Positions 46,104 through 58,501 of a stretch of 64,000 nt of DNA are shown here, in pieces (the first letter of the stretch is position 1; every line of letters begins with the position of its first letter). Origin of the DNA: Circinella minor (Eukaryota; Mucoromycota; Mucoromycetes; Mucorales; Lichtheimiaceae); the NCBI GenBank assembly GCA_016758965.1, contig JAEPRB010000059.1, positions 124,001 through 188,000 on the forward strand, read 5' to 3'. Position numbers and translations under genes: made by a program. A model generated the notes under the pieces. The model made no database searches and was not told where the DNA came from. It was given only the letters and a program-made list of their open reading frames with translations.

Positions 46104-47829
46104 ATGAGTGACTACATTGGTGATAGCACGCGATTATGAGAATCGAATATATTACATTTATATAGACATGTAGTTCAACAATTGGGTCCTCGTTTTGAAC
46201 AGTATTACTGGGTCAGTGAGCCTCAAACTTAACTTTTTAAACGAAGCCAACCGGTCGATCTTGTTGAACACTTTAAAGAATTTCGTGAACGAAAGAAATA
46301 TATTAATAGTAATAAAAAACAACATAATGAGGATCCAATTAATATAATTGAGCGTGTCTATCGACAAATACCAAGATGAAAATTTTATGAACAAACCATC
46401 ATATCATCATCACTATTGATACATAACGATAATACACTATATCTACCTAATATAGTAGTAAATGTCAATGAAGACCAATCAGTAAACCATGAGACTCTTA
46501 AGCAGTCATTAGGAGGTGTATTATATTCTGAATTTAATCAACAGTGGGATTTGGTTAGTTTATAATAAAGTTGTCATCCTTTTTCTACTTGCTTTTTTCA
46601 TGTTATTATTGTTTCAAAGAATAATGATAATAAAGAATTAATAATTTACTATTTATTTTTAGATAAACCAAGAACAAAGAGAAAATGATTTGAATATCAC
46701 TGGCGTATGGAGTCAAGATAATAACGATTTTCAGTTGAGACCATTAAAATTAAAGGGATCCATTGAAAAATTTATGTTAACTTTTTTTATGACCTATCTT
46801 ATTCTAGCTTCACACATGCAAGTTAGTATCAGAATATAAGCGATTTTCATCGGTCGAGCAAATAATTAATAATGATACCCTTATAGGAATTGCTTGAGGA
46901 GCAAGGAGAAGTTGACAGTGATTTACGAATTGAGCACTCGGACCCATTTATAGAAGAAAAAGAAACGATAAAATATGTACTCGAAACACAACAAATATTT
47001 GTCAGTATCATTTCATCGGAAAGCAATTTATCAGTTTTACTCAATTAATATTTAATCTGTAGCAGCAACGTCCATCATGCCCTTCCTTTAAAGCCCTGAG
47101 CGGACAGCGAAAAGGGAATGTAAGAGGATTGGATGAGACTGGCGTCTTTCTATCCACCTGTGCGAGACATGGATTCTTCCTGTTCGTTGTAGCTAAAAAC
47201 GATTTGCAGAGACCGACTTAACAAGTAACAATAACGTATGACCTTTGTAGAATCTGGAAAAACACATCTGTTTATCTTTATGGATCAAAATTCTTCAAGT
47301 CAGAAAGAGCATACACTTTTGATCAATCTTTGGCTTTAAAAACCAATCCACACGACACGCCAAAAATCATAAAAAGTGATCTTGGAAAACTGTCAAACAT
47401 GTATGTTCTGAGACTTAAAAGCATAGCGGAAAATTTGGATTCAACAAGTAAAAAGATTTTGAATGCGCTGTTTCCGCCCGTCTTTATTATATATTTTATA
47501 TATATCCTTCTGAATGAACAATTCACAAACAATAATGGAAGACTACCAAATTCTCGAATATTATTATGGACAGAAGATAATTTACGTATAATTTTCAAAT
47601 CTTTATTATGCACGATAATATATATATAAAGTATATGAATGGTTCGAAATATGTCTCGTCTATGTTTAATGTCAGATATAGCATCAGTAAAACAACGACT
47701 AGGAGAATCCATTGTTGCTGCAGAAATAACAGCAGCTAAAGAAGGTCAACGAAACAATATATGACAACAAAATAATGGAGATAGTAATATACTAGTATCG
47801 AACAACAGTAACGACAATGGTAATGATGC

Positions 47830-47860
<31 letters not shown>

Positions 47861-48270
47861 GGTTACCCTTCAGATGAAACTCTTGATTGCATCTGTGGTA
47901 AAACCTTATGGTATTACTCGTTTGTGATCGATGGTTTCATGGTGAATGTATAAAGTTTATTAATTCATACTTTTGTGATGACTTTTCAAGAGGTAAACTT
48001 TTTTTTTAATTAGTATAAAAGTTTTATTAAGAATAACGATATAAAAAAAGTACTAAATCACATTTCTAAAATAAATGACTACAGGATATGAAGAGTAAAG
48101 CTGGTGAATTGTATTACAGTAATACGTAGATATTACTGATATTGTAGCCTAACAAGAAAAAAAAAGCTAGATTGGAATCTCTTTCTGATAAAGATAAAGA
48201 TGATGATTAAAAACAATCATAACGACTTCAAGAAGTCAAACGCTTATTAATAACAATAACGGCAACAGTG
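46104..48270 (+). pseudogene. Decayed KDZ-type transposase
   Basis: Plus-strand coding remnants in order. The first segment (46104-46554) reads in one frame through three stops (TGA 46137, TAA 46230, TGA 46377) and includes YRHVVQQLGPRFEQYYWVSE. Later segments follow across apparent introns. At about 47095-47190 comes FKALSGQRKGN ... GLDETGVFLSTCARHGFFLF. At about 47237 comes YDLC, and at about 47670-47760 DIASVKQRLGESIVAAEITA ... EGQRN. The DETG...C-x-RHG, YD-x-C and AEITAA-x-EGQR blocks in this order are characteristic of the KDZ (Kyakuja-Dileera-Zisupton) transposase superfamily of fungi. In-frame stops and frame changes show it is dead. Remains after 47830 (DETLDCICGKTLWYYS, then frame breaks) are poorly defined, so the 3' limit is approximate. 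No terminal repeats were identified. Confidence 0.7.
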
Positions 48271-51050
48271 ATCAAGCAGTACGTACCTTGTTTTAGGTTT
48301 AATTCTCGATTGTTATGGTCAGATGGTATTCAAGGTCTGAAAATGATGGATTAATTATCAAACAAGTCGTCATTCGGGTTGGCAAATTTTCAAAATACAA
48401 GCATAATATCAATGTTAATAATAGTTTTAGTTGTTATAATATATACATTTCTCTTTCTTTTACATAGAAAATGACATCTCACATCACATCATATTATATC
48501 ATTATATTTTTATATACAAACATTTTTCTTTTCATTAGTAAGCTTTGTATAACTCTTGGCACCTTCTCTTGAATGTATGTACAATACATTATTCTTTTTT
48601 CATTTGTTTAACGAAGAATAAAAATACATAATTGGCGGGATAAAAAAAAAATATACATAGGTATTTCTTTACACTATAACAATGCAACAGATATACAAGC
48701 AAACGGGAGAACAAAAAAAAAAAAGTGCCCAGCCAAGTCTTGGCTTTTCTTCAATCTATTGTTTATATACATAATCGATAGTGAGGGTTATCATGATTAC
48801 TGATAATGAGTGATATACATAGATAAAGTCAATGAAAGAAGAAGAAAAAAAAAAGCTTGTGTACTACATACTTTTATTATTATACAGTATGAAAAGCCAA
48901 GAAATATTTTTTTTTTTTTGCTTGGGAGCCAGTAAAAGTGAAATGTTTTAAAACTTTTCTCACGATAACGCGAATGATGTTACACACATGGCCCCCACGC
49001 ACATTATTATTATTTAATAGGCATAAAATAAAGTTTAAATTACCTAGTCCAATAACAATTTTTATTTTGACAACATTTATAGTAGTTATATTTCATTATT
49101 ATTATTGTATAAGAAAAACGTTGACTGATGATGATGGTGAATCACCTGTATGACTTTATATTGTATATTATATTATAATATTTATACTAGTTGATTTAGC
49201 CCATATTTATTAAATATTGTTCATGTGGATATAAATTTTAAGATGAAATGATAAAATTTAATAGTACGAACATTATGTTTTATATTTGTTGTTGTTGTTG
49301 TTGCTGTTATGAATATTATGTATGTCACGGGGGAGGTGACGGGGGATTATAAAAAGAGGAAGAGTTAATAACTTAATCTTTTTAACGTCCCTAAAAAAAA
49401 TATTAGCGAATCACATGTAATTCCGAAAACCTTTTGGTGCCACCCAGAGTAATAAATAAAAAAAAAAGAGAAGACTTGATGTTGTTTATTTCCTTCTTGT
49501 GATTTTCTTTTTGTTGTTATTAAATTACGTATAAGAAGGGAAAAAATGATACTATATATTATCGTGACCTCAACCCAAGATATAAAAAATCTTGGTATTT
49601 CCAAATTGTATATATGGTAATTTTTTTTGGTATAAATCGTTAGTGTATAAATAATATATATTTGTATTTTTTTTAAAAACAAAAAAGAATTATGAAATCA
49701 CCAAGATTTTTTTATTTTATTTTATTTCTTGGCTTCTTACAAGTTCTCTTCCTCCTATTTTTTTTTCTAAATGATCTATGCCGAATCATCGAGATTAAAC
49801 GGTTATAGTATTTTTTTGGTGATATAGAAGATGTCAAATGTATATTCCAAAAATGGTAATAACCAAAAAAAATCATCTTCTTGGCACGCATCAAATTATG
49901 CACATGGGTGCAGAAATTGATCACCCATTATTATTTATCCGTGAATTTTTTTTTTTACTAACTGATGCTCTAGTTTCTATATTATTTAGTTTATTATTAT
50001 CACTATGGTCTAATTGGTATTATAATACATTGCTAGTTGTTAGTATATAAATGAAAGTTAGTAGCATCAATTATATATATTCCATTTATATGTAAAAAAG
50101 TGTTTCAATATTATTCCTATAGATAGATACTATGTATAGGATCAGCGTATATTAGAATGTAGATCATCACTTCTTTTACTCTCCTTGTCTCTCTGTCTAT
50201 AATATTATTAATAACAAAGAAACATGCTGATGCATCTCGTACTTACAGCGTCAATGAAACGTATATTATAAAATAATATAGATGCGTTTTTGCTTATGTA
50301 TTAATTGACATGTTGTATATGATTCTGGTCGATAAATAAAAACTTTCATCTTTCTTTTTACATAAACAAACTACATGTATAATATATACTTTTTTTTTGT
50401 TTGAAACTCTTGCTTTTATAGGATGGGTTGGTTAGATGCATTAAAGTGATAAATTCAAATAATAGTTAAAGTCATCTCATCATAATAATAAAGTACAACA
50501 CTCCCTCTCTATTTTTTTATGCCAAGACTTTTTTTTTTTTTTTTTTTGCATTTGCTGTTCTAATAAGTGCGCACGAAAAGTGAGACATAAATAAAATAGA
50601 AAAGAACAAGAGTAGAGTCGCCCAATTTTTTTTTTTATTGCCAAGAGAAAAAAAAAAAAAAAACTTGCCTCTTTAGCTTTATTTTATTTTATTTTACCCC
50701 TACTACTTTGCTTTTTTGCTCCGTCGATCTTCTTTCTCCATTTAGAAAAAGACATTTAATTTGAATATCAGCATATAGCATTTACTTAAAAAAAATAATC
50801 TCCTTTCCATTGAAGTTCATGTTAACTTATTTTTCCCGCCAAGAGTCTTTTCGTTTTTTTTTTATATATAAAAAGAACAAGTATATGTTCTCTTTTTATT
50901 TTTTCTTTTACTTCAAATTTTACTATATAAAAAAAGAGCCTATCCTTTTTATTTTTATTTTTCAAAACAATTATTTACAACAACAACAACAAATCCTTTA
51001 TTTACATATATAACCTTCCTAAAACACACACACAGACACACACATTCATT
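48271..51050. other. Gene-poor region before the ankyrin gene
   Basis: AT-rich with many homopolymers. Possibly holds further decayed transposon sequence near 48271-48480, but nothing else is recognisable. The last ~400 bp are T-rich leader of the ankyrin gene (CAACAACAAC and ACACAC runs just before the ATG). Confidence 0.4.
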
Positions 51051-52313
51051 ATGTCTTATTATTTCCCTTCACCACCCACCTCACCTACTGAACGTAAAAG
51101 AAAACGATCTATTACTTCATCATTATCATTATCAACCAACCCACAACATCAACAAAAACAAGTTAAATTAGATTCAACACTCCTTGAACGTTATTTAACT
51201 ACAGGTGGATCACCTAATATCGTTGATACACAACGAGATTTCAGTTTATTATGTTGGGCTTGTTACAGTAAATCAGAATCTGCACTTGAACTCCTGTTAC
51301 GCCAAGAAGATTTAGATTTAACCACAACTCATGGACCGGCCCGATCGACAGCTTTACATATTGCCGCTTCTGTCGGATTTTTAAACGGCATAGACGCTAT
51401 TTTATTACGACAACAACAACAACAACAACAAAACAGCAACAATGAAATCAATCTTGATCCTATTATTAATGCATTAGATAAACATGGTCAAACACCTTTA
51501 CATTCTGCTATTCTTTCTAATCAATCAGCCTGTGTTGAATTATTATTAAAATATGGTGCACGTATGGATATTCAAGATAATCAAGGACAATTACCATTAC
51601 ATTTATCTGTATTCTATCGTCGTATGGAATGTACAAAATGTTTATTAAAATATTTACCCAAGAATACCAAGCTTTTATGGATACCCAATAAAGTCGATCA
51701 ACGAAATGTAATGGAAGAATGTATTGTAGGTGGATGTGCCAATATTTTAAATGAATTAATGATGAAGGTCAATAAACAAGAGTCCATAACAACAACAAAT
51801 ATTATTTCAAAAAGTAAAAACAATGACAATAAGGACAACAACAATAACTGCAACAACAAAGACAACAAAATAAACAATAATATAAACAAAAGCAATCTGA
51901 TACGACTTGCTGTATTCTGGAACAGAATTGAATGTTTGGAATTATTGCTCGGGGCAGGTTTTTCTTCCTCTCATACTCAACAAGACGTGGGAACACAACA
52001 ACAAATGACGGAAACCGATCCGATACATAATAATGACATACTGTATCAAGCTGTACAACAACGTAAATTAGACATTGTTCAATGTTTAAGAAGAAAAGGA
52101 AATATGAATCCATGTGTTTCCAATGGTCATAACCCTTCATTGATTTACGCAGCAAGTCATGGCTTTTTGGATATGATTCCTTTCCTTTTAACAAGAGATA
52201 CATCTATTGATTGTATTCGACAAGCTATTTTATTATCCGAACCTCTTGGATTATCTGATGCTGTATTACGTATCATAACAAGATTAAAGCAATGCCCAAA
52301 TGGGATATATTGA
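51051..52313 (+). CDS. Ankyrin-repeat protein
   Basis: A single exon of 420 aa from ATG 51051. After a Ser/Pro/Lys-rich N-terminus with a basic ERKRKR (about residues 14-19, possible nuclear signal), ankyrin-type repeats run from about 60 to 220 (STALHIAASVGFLNGI, GQTPLHSAILSNQSACVELL, GQLPLHLSVFYRRMECTKCL). They resume from about 283 to 400 (LIRLAVFWNRIECLELLLGAG, LIYAASHGFLDMIPFLL). The repeats are interrupted by a seven-Gln tract and by an Asn/Lys/Asp spacer (about 250-280), both encoded by CAA/AAC runs. No catalytic domain or membrane segment is present. It probably acts as a binding scaffold; the partner cannot be inferred. Confidence 0.85.
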   Translation: MSYYFPSPPTSPTERKRKRSITSSLSLSTNPQHQQKQVKLDSTLLERYLTTGGSPNIVDTQRDFSLLCWACYSKSESALELLLRQEDLDLTTTHGPARSTALHIAASVGFLNGIDAILLRQQQQQQQNSNNEINLDPIINALDKHGQTPLHSAILSNQSACVELLLKYGARMDIQDNQGQLPLHLSVFYRRMECTKCLLKYLPKNTKLLWIPNKVDQRNVMEECIVGGCANILNELMMKVNKQESITTTNIISKSKNNDNKDNNNNCNNKDNKINNNINKSNLIRLAVFWNRIECLELLLGAGFSSSHTQQDVGTQQQMTETDPIHNNDILYQAVQQRKLDIVQCLRRKGNMNPCVSNGHNPSLIYAASHGFLDMIPFLLTRDTSIDCIRQAILLSEPLGLSDAVLRIITRLKQCPNGIY

Positions 52314-52904
52314 CTTATTTCTTATGATATTATAACTTATACTAATAATAGTAATGATAATTTAAAAAATTATAATAATAATAATAATAAAACACATTTC
52401 TTTTCCAGAAAGATCTCAAGACCATCTTTTACTTCTTTTTTCTTCCTCCAAAAAGAAAAAAAAAATTACTATTATAATTTTCATATGGTTTGGGTAAAAA
52501 AGTTATTATTATAAGCTTAAATGTTTACTTTGTTCATTAAGAGTATCATCATCATCATCGTTATTATATTATTATCATCCCCCCCCCAAAAAAAAAAAGG
52601 ATAAATAAAACCAAATCTCAAACATGTACTACAATAAACACAAGGTTTTCTTTTTTTCTTTTCGGATCACAACTGGAATGCCCATATATAGGTAAGGCGA
52701 TGCGCCACACCATACGTAGAAAAATATCGGCCGATTGAACCCGACAACCTTTTTTTTTTTTTAATAAATATGTAGTACAAGGTAATTTGTGTTTATTTTT
52801 TTTTTCTTCTTTTCGCCAATGATGAAATTTTTTTTTTTTTTGGGTTACCCGTAACAAAAAGATTTTATATTTTATTTTTAATTTTTAATTTTTTGTTACA
52901 CTAT

Positions 52905-52951
<47 letters not shown>

Positions 52952-53175
52952 GATGTAAAGAGTTATATTGTTATTGTTATTGTTGTTATGGGAACAGGGT
53001 AACTATGGTGTTGAATTATTTTTGTTTTTGTTGGGAAATGGTTACTACATATAATACAACCAATTTCGGAAGTAGACGAAAAAAAAAAATTTGAGGAGAC
53101 TGTAAAAAAAAAAAGAAAGTTATAATTGTGTTGATGAATGGATCAGGGACTTTTTTTTTTTTTTTTTTGTTATTG
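52314..53175. other. Convergent intergenic region ankyrin / fasciclin
   Basis: Very T-rich 3' flanks of both genes, including the 44-T tract listed separately, a C9 run near 52579 and ATC/ATT repeats. No gene. Confidence 0.5.
52907..52950. repeat. Uninterrupted 44-T homopolymer
   Basis: 44 consecutive T on the plus strand, the longest homopolymer I saw in the window. Either a true poly(dA:dT) tract in the convergent 3' region or partly an assembly artefact; its length cannot be trusted without long reads. Confidence 0.8.
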
Positions 53176-53829
53176 TTATTCTTTCTTTATAGGGCGTAAT
53201 AACTTATTGATCTTGTAAGCAATTCCATTGTTTGCAATAATAGGGTGGTCCGTGTCCACTTCAGCAAGATCATTTAGTTCTACTCGTTGACTCAGAAAAT
53301 GATATTTGACTTGAATAGTTGTTTCATCTTTTAATAAAGTCTTTAATTCTTGTGTTTTTTCAAGTTGTTTTACTGGTAATTTTTTTGTGACTACATGGTT
53401 TTTTAAAAAAGGTTCCAATTGGACTTCCATGTCTTGATGAGTAAAAATGGTCATTTCATTAGCAAATGCTTGATTGATGGGAGCAAAGATGGTAAATGGT
53501 TCTTCTACTTGTGAGTTATTGACCAATTTTAAAACACTTTCCACTTGTGTTAAAACACTCATAAAAGTAGATAATGAGACATCCACTGCTAGTTTGTCAA
53601 ATAAAGATTGTTCAGGACATCTATAATCGGGGGCATTGGGTTCATACAATAACTGCGGTTCATTTTTGTTTTTTGTTGACGATGATGACGACGACAATGA
53701 TGATGAAAAGGCTTTTTGTTGTTGTTGCTTCTCTTTCTCCTGCATAACTGATGATGAGACGGTCAAGGATACAAATGCAACAATAAGCACTAATAAATAT
53801 ATTATTAAAGTTGATGATCGAATCACCAT
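53176..53829 (-). CDS. Secreted or membrane-anchored fasciclin (FAS1) domain protein
   Basis: A single exon of 217 aa from ATG 53829. The N-terminal hydrophobic stretch (about residues 7-26) is a signal peptide or signal anchor. A Lys/Gln then Ser-rich linker follows (about 30-58). One FAS1 domain spans about 75-213, with its H1 motif at FTIFAPINQAFANE, a YH-type region at LKNHVVTKKL, and the C-terminal NGIAYKINKLLRP. FAS1 proteins are extracellular adhesion or cell-surface proteins. No GPI-like C-terminal hydrophobic tail is present, so it is probably secreted or anchored by the N-terminus. It is divergent from the Ste12 gene. Confidence 0.88.
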   Translation of the reverse strand: MVIRSSTLIIYLLVLIVAFVSLTVSSSVMQEKEKQQQQKAFSSSLSSSSSSTKNKNEPQLLYEPNAPDYRCPEQSLFDKLAVDVSLSTFMSVLTQVESVLKLVNNSQVEEPFTIFAPINQAFANEMTIFTHQDMEVQLEPFLKNHVVTKKLPVKQLEKTQELKTLLKDETTIQVKYHFLSQRVELNDLAEVDTDHPIIANNGIAYKINKLLRPIKKE

Positions 53830-54583
53830 CCCTTTAAAAAAACTTATTGCTTTTTATTTGAAAAAAAAAAAAATTATTGTTGTTTAACAAGAAAAAAAAA
53901 AAAAAAAGTCAGCGCATGAAAAAAAAAGATTCTTCTCTTCCTGTCGGACTTGACGTCATGATCATAAACACGAGCAAAAAAATAAAAATAAAAAAAAAAT
54001 CCCATTTCTTTATTCTGATACACTTTATTATTCTAACTGGCGAAAAAAAAGGGTGTGTATTGTTGCACATAGTTAAAGTGTTTGAAGGGGGTGAGCTTGT
54101 AAACAATTGGGCCCGATGACTATCTTTTTTTCTCTGGAAAAAAAAAAAAAAAACTTTTTTAACTCGTGTGGCTACTATAGATCTATATAACTTTACACTA
54201 AAAAAAGAGTTTCCTAAAGAACATCCATCCTCTCTCTCCCCCCAAAATAAAAAAAAAATTCATATCAAAAAGACAAGAAGAATCTTCCTGATTTCTCTTT
54301 TTTTTTTTTTCTTTTTTTCTCTCTCTTCTTTACTTCTTTTACTTCTATTGTGGATCTTTCTCTCTCTCTCTATCTCTCTCTTGTTTTTTTTTCAAAGAAA
54401 AAAAAGGAAAGGTTTAAACGCGATTCGCGTGGTAAAAAAAAAAAAAACACATAAAAAAACAGCACTATTAGATAAATAAATTATTCTATTGTTAGTGGGG
54501 TAAAAAGGCAAGTAATCATACTATTATCTTTCTTTCTCCTGATGAGATGTAATTTATTGATTGCATCTTCCTTATTATACACG

Positions 54584-54614
<31 letters not shown>

Positions 54615-54956
54615 CCACACCCACCCACCCACACAAACACACGCACACTCTCTCTAGAAGCTTTTTCTTTATTACCATTACTCTTACTACTATATATAAT
54701 ATCCCGGTTTATCCGTTTATTATTGAATGGGATTTAATATATATATATAAATATATAATAACCCATACATTTTTTTTCTCTCTCTCTTTTCTTTTATTAA
54801 CTTTATATTATAATATTTATTACATTTTGTATTTAGACTTTTTATATATTTTATTCTTTTTTTTTTTTTGCTCACAACAAAAACAACAACTCCTCCTCAA
54901 CATATATATTTAACTTATTGTAACAACAACTTGTAAAAACAAACAAAAAAAAAAGA
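53830..54956. other. Divergent intergenic region fasciclin / Ste12
   Basis: Long shared upstream region, strongly C/T-biased on the plus strand (TCTC-rich at 54290-54390 and a (TC)13 run at 54589-54614, then CCCACACCCACCCACCC). TATATATA runs at 54738-54752. No coding region supported. The pyrimidine-rich sequence probably forms the Ste12 promoter and leader. Confidence 0.5.
54589..54614. repeat. (TC)13 microsatellite
   Basis: Thirteen TC units followed by a CA/CCCA-rich stretch, in the Ste12 upstream region. GA/CT tracts can be promoter elements, but no function is shown. Confidence 0.8.
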
Positions 54957-57239
54957 ATGACTTTACAACAACAATCATCTCCAGGATCATCACCAAGTGA
55001 TACCTCTAACAACAACACATCTACACTTCCATTTCCAACCGAAGAAGATGTAGATGAACGATTGGAAATGATCAATCAGTTAAAATACTTTTTGGCGACT
55101 GCACCTACTGAATGGGATGTACCTCAAGATGAACCACCTATCAAGAAACACATATTACCTTTAGGTGATACCATTTCATGTGTCCAATGGAATACTTCCT
55201 ATTATATCTCAGGAACCGATATTGTTCGATGTTTGGTATTCCGTTTCCATGCCTTTGGAAGACCTATTCAAAATTTGAAAAAATTTGAAGAAGGCATTTT
55301 TAGTGATTTACGTAATCTCAAGCCAGGAACAGATGCTACATTGGAAGAACCTAAATCTCAATTTTTGGACCTTTTATATAAACATAATTGTATTCGAACG
55401 CAAAAGAAACAAAAAGTGTTTCATTGGTTTTCCGTACCTCATGATCGATTGTTTTTGGATGCTCTTGAACGAGATCTGAAAAGAGAAAAATTAGGTGTGG
55501 ACCCAACTTCTCTTGCGGTGGCCAATCCTGCTGTTTCTATTTCTTTGGATACAACACAAGCCATGTTTGATGAATTTCGTAAAAATTTACTTAGTGATTT
55601 GGAATTAGATGCTTGTTTAAATGGTGTTATGGGTGATAGACGCTCTTTTCAACAACAACAACAACAACAACAGCCGGTAGCATCAACATCAACACCACTC
55701 AATCAAACTTCTTTTCAAACTACAGATAATTTACCTCGACCTATTTCATCATCTTATTCAGCACCTCTTTTATCTGGTTGGCAACAACAACAACAACAAT
55801 CATCATCATCATCGTCATCATTAGATCCAATGGAAATTGATCATCAACAAAATCGTAGTTCTAAAGAAAATTCGGCTATTCGTAAAGCATCCAGTGTATT
55901 TGGTCACTTTTCGCTGTTTGAAGGTTCGCCAACATATAAACAAAGGCGCCGCCGCACCGTGTGTCATCAATCATCACCTCAACAACCGGGTTTCAGACCT
56001 TCCCCATCTTCCTCTACTTCCTCTTCTTCGGCGGTTCAAATCGGGGGTCCAGACCATCATCAACAACAACAACAAAGATATTATGTCAATAATAATGGTC
56101 GTCCTGTTCATGGTTCTTGTGAAATTGACGATACTGCTCGTTTATATACGTGTCCTCTTAGTTCATGTGGTAAATTGTTTAAAAGATTAGAACATTTGAA
56201 ACGCCACTTGAGAACACATACAATGGAACGACCTTATTTGTGCAGTTTGTGCGGTAAACGATTCTCTCGATCCGATAATTTAGCGCAGCATAAAAAAACG
56301 CATGAACGCCGTCAAAGACCTTTTAATGTAAAAAGTGAAAATGGAGGAGATAATAATAGCCGTGGTAGTAACAATAACAATGTAAGAAATAACGCCACAT
56401 TATCAAAACAACAACAACCACACACAAATCCAACTACTTCTACAGCAACTGTTTATAATACACATCATTATAATACTTATTATGGTGGATTAGATTCAAT
56501 CAAAACAACAACGCCATCCGTTTGGAGTCGACCTTGGAGTAATTCTAATAACAATAATGATTTCTTTAATAACAATAATAATAGTTCACCAGGTATTTGT
56601 TCATCTACATCTTCCTCTTGTTATTCATCTCCGGTCAAATCATCTGCACCTGGATTGGCGTATCCTCCTATGACTGCAGATGATGAAGATTTCAAAGTAT
56701 TTGAAGATGGTACAACATTACCCAATGATAATTATGGTCCTGCACCTGTAGCATCAATTTCTTCATCGACCACTGCATCATCATCCGATGACGTTACCAT
56801 GTCAACTACCAATGTACATCATCCAACACATTTGATTTTAAATAACAGTCAACAACAACAACTTGATTGGGTCAAAACAGAATGGCAACAACAACAACAA
56901 CATGATCATTCATCAGCTCTTTATAATAGAGCTTGGTATCATAGCAATAACAATAATATGATGATGGAACAACAACAACAACAACAATCTTATCCTAACA
57001 ATAAATTCAACTTGACTATCAATACCACTTCACTACCACCATCTCATAATAATAATAATAATAATAGTCAACAAAATTTTGATTATATGTCGTATGTTCA
57101 TCCAGCTCAAGTATCACCTAATAATGTTTATTTTGATGATTTTTCAACACCTTTTGGATATTCATCCTCCTCTTCAACATCGGGTTATACATCAGATAGT
57201 ACTACCATGCGACCAACAGATGCATTGATTCATTATTAA
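54957..57239 (+). CDS. STE12: Ste12-like transcription factor with two C2H2 zinc fingers (SteA type)
   Basis: A single exon of 760 aa from ATG 54957. The Ste12 homeodomain-like region spans about residues 28-170 ([78 protein letters not shown]). Two C2H2 fingers lie at about 396-450 ([20 protein letters not shown] with His pair, then [20 protein letters not shown] with His). This architecture is the SteA/Ste12 form of filamentous fungi, absent from S. cerevisiae Ste12, and acts downstream of the mating/filamentation MAP kinase. Long Gln, Ser and Asn tracts fill the linkers and the C-terminal part. There are no introns. Ste12 factors control mating and invasive growth in relatives; its targets here are unknown. 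Confidence 0.95.
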   Translation: MTLQQQSSPGSSPSDTSNNNTSTLPFPTEEDVDERLEMINQLKYFLATAPTEWDVPQDEPPIKKHILPLGDTISCVQWNTSYYISGTDIVRCLVFRFHAFGRPIQNLKKFEEGIFSDLRNLKPGTDATLEEPKSQFLDLLYKHNCIRTQKKQKVFHWFSVPHDRLFLDALERDLKREKLGVDPTSLAVANPAVSISLDTTQAMFDEFRKNLLSDLELDACLNGVMGDRRSFQQQQQQQQPVASTSTPLNQTSFQTTDNLPRPISSSYSAPLLSGWQQQQQQSSSSSSSLDPMEIDHQQNRSSKENSAIRKASSVFGHFSLFEGSPTYKQRRRRTVCHQSSPQQPGFRPSPSSSTSSSSAVQIGGPDHHQQQQQRYYVNNNGRPVHGSCEIDDTARLYTCPLSSCGKLFKRLEHLKRHLRTHTMERPYLCSLCGKRFSRSDNLAQHKKTHERRQRPFNVKSENGGDNNSRGSNNNNVRNNATLSKQQQPHTNPTTSTATVYNTHHYNTYYGGLDSIKTTTPSVWSRPWSNSNNNNDFFNNNNNSSPGICSSTSSSCYSSPVKSSAPGLAYPPMTADDEDFKVFEDGTTLPNDNYGPAPVASISSSTTASSSDDVTMSTTNVHHPTHLILNNSQQQQLDWVKTEWQQQQQHDHSSALYNRAWYHSNNNNMMMEQQQQQQSYPNNKFNLTINTTSLPPSHNNNNNNSQQNFDYMSYVHPAQVSPNNVYFDDFSTPFGYSSSSSTSGYTSDSTTMRPTDALIHY

Positions 57240-58501
57240 AAAGAGCCCAAAAAAAAAAATCAACAATTTGTACAATAATCAACAGTATTTTTTTCTTCTT
57301 TCATATTCTATTTTTTTTTTTCGTCACAACAACAAAACGACAAATTCATTTTAAAACAACACACATTTGTATCATTGTTTTTTTTTTCACTCATGCTATA
57401 TTATTATTATTATTATGCTTTTATTCCCCTTCCCCCTTTTTCTCTCTCTCTCTCTCTCTCTTTTTTTTTTTTTATGTTGATCTTCAAATATTTTTTTTAT
57501 CCGGGTTACTATATTTTTTTTTGTTACAATTATTTATTTTTATTTCTTTTCTATTTGAAAGCGCGGGTAAAACTTGCGTTTGTTATATAAACAAAACCAT
57601 TTTACATAACCCCAAATTTTTTTTTATCTTAAAACTATATATACCATTCACCCTTATATCAACATTCCCTCCCCCCCCTCTTACCCCCAATATTATTATT
57701 ATCTTTTCAATTCTTTTTTTTTTTTTTAGAGTTTTCTTCAATTTATCATTTATCATTTTATATATTATTATCTCATTTTGATTATCATTTTTTTTTTATT
57801 TATATTCATTATATATCCACTTTATATATATTATATCCCTTTCAACAATTCATCATTTTCTTTATATTATATATATATATTATTCATTTTGTTCAATTTG
57901 TCTTTTTGTTGTACCTATATATCTTATCCCCCCCCATCCCACATCCATACAAAATAACAAATATATTTATTATATATTTTTTTTATTTATTTAACAAATA
58001 ACGTACATAATATTTTATTTGATCTGAACTTTTTTTTTTTTCGGCTTTAGACCATGTGGTTCAAATTATTATCTTGAAAAAAAAAATAAAGTTGCGTGGG
58101 GAAAAAGATCGACTTATTGATCTATAAAAAAAAAAAGAACCACGTGTAAAAATAAATAATGCAACTTTAGTCAAAAAAAGATAATTCTATGCATTAAGTA
58201 AATCATTCTTTTATTATTATAAATGAAATATATGGGAAATGTGTGTAGGGAAAAAAAACGAATAAAAATGGTTGTTGTATGTTTGTTATAATTGTATACA
58301 TGTAAAATAAAAAGAAAAGAAGAAGAGAAAAAATAGTTTTTATAATAATATTTAATAGAATAGAATGAATTGTATATGCTTCAATGGTTTTTTTTTAGTA
58401 AGTTTTTTTTTTTTTTTTTTTTTGAAAAAAAGAAGGTGACGAGGATGGGGGTAATGGATGAGGAAAAGTGAAAGGATTCTAAAAAAAAAAAAAGGTATGG
58501 A
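57240..58501. other. Convergent intergenic region Ste12 / Rcf2
   Basis: Extremely T-rich on the plus strand (CTCTCT run about 57438-57460, many T9-T18 runs). 3' flanks of both genes; no gene. Open frames here are runs of Phe/Leu/Ile from base composition. Confidence 0.5.

Noticed and set aside
49365..50050. Frames on both strands before the ankyrin gene
   Set aside because: Ile/Phe/Lys-rich translations of AT-rich DNA with no family signal.
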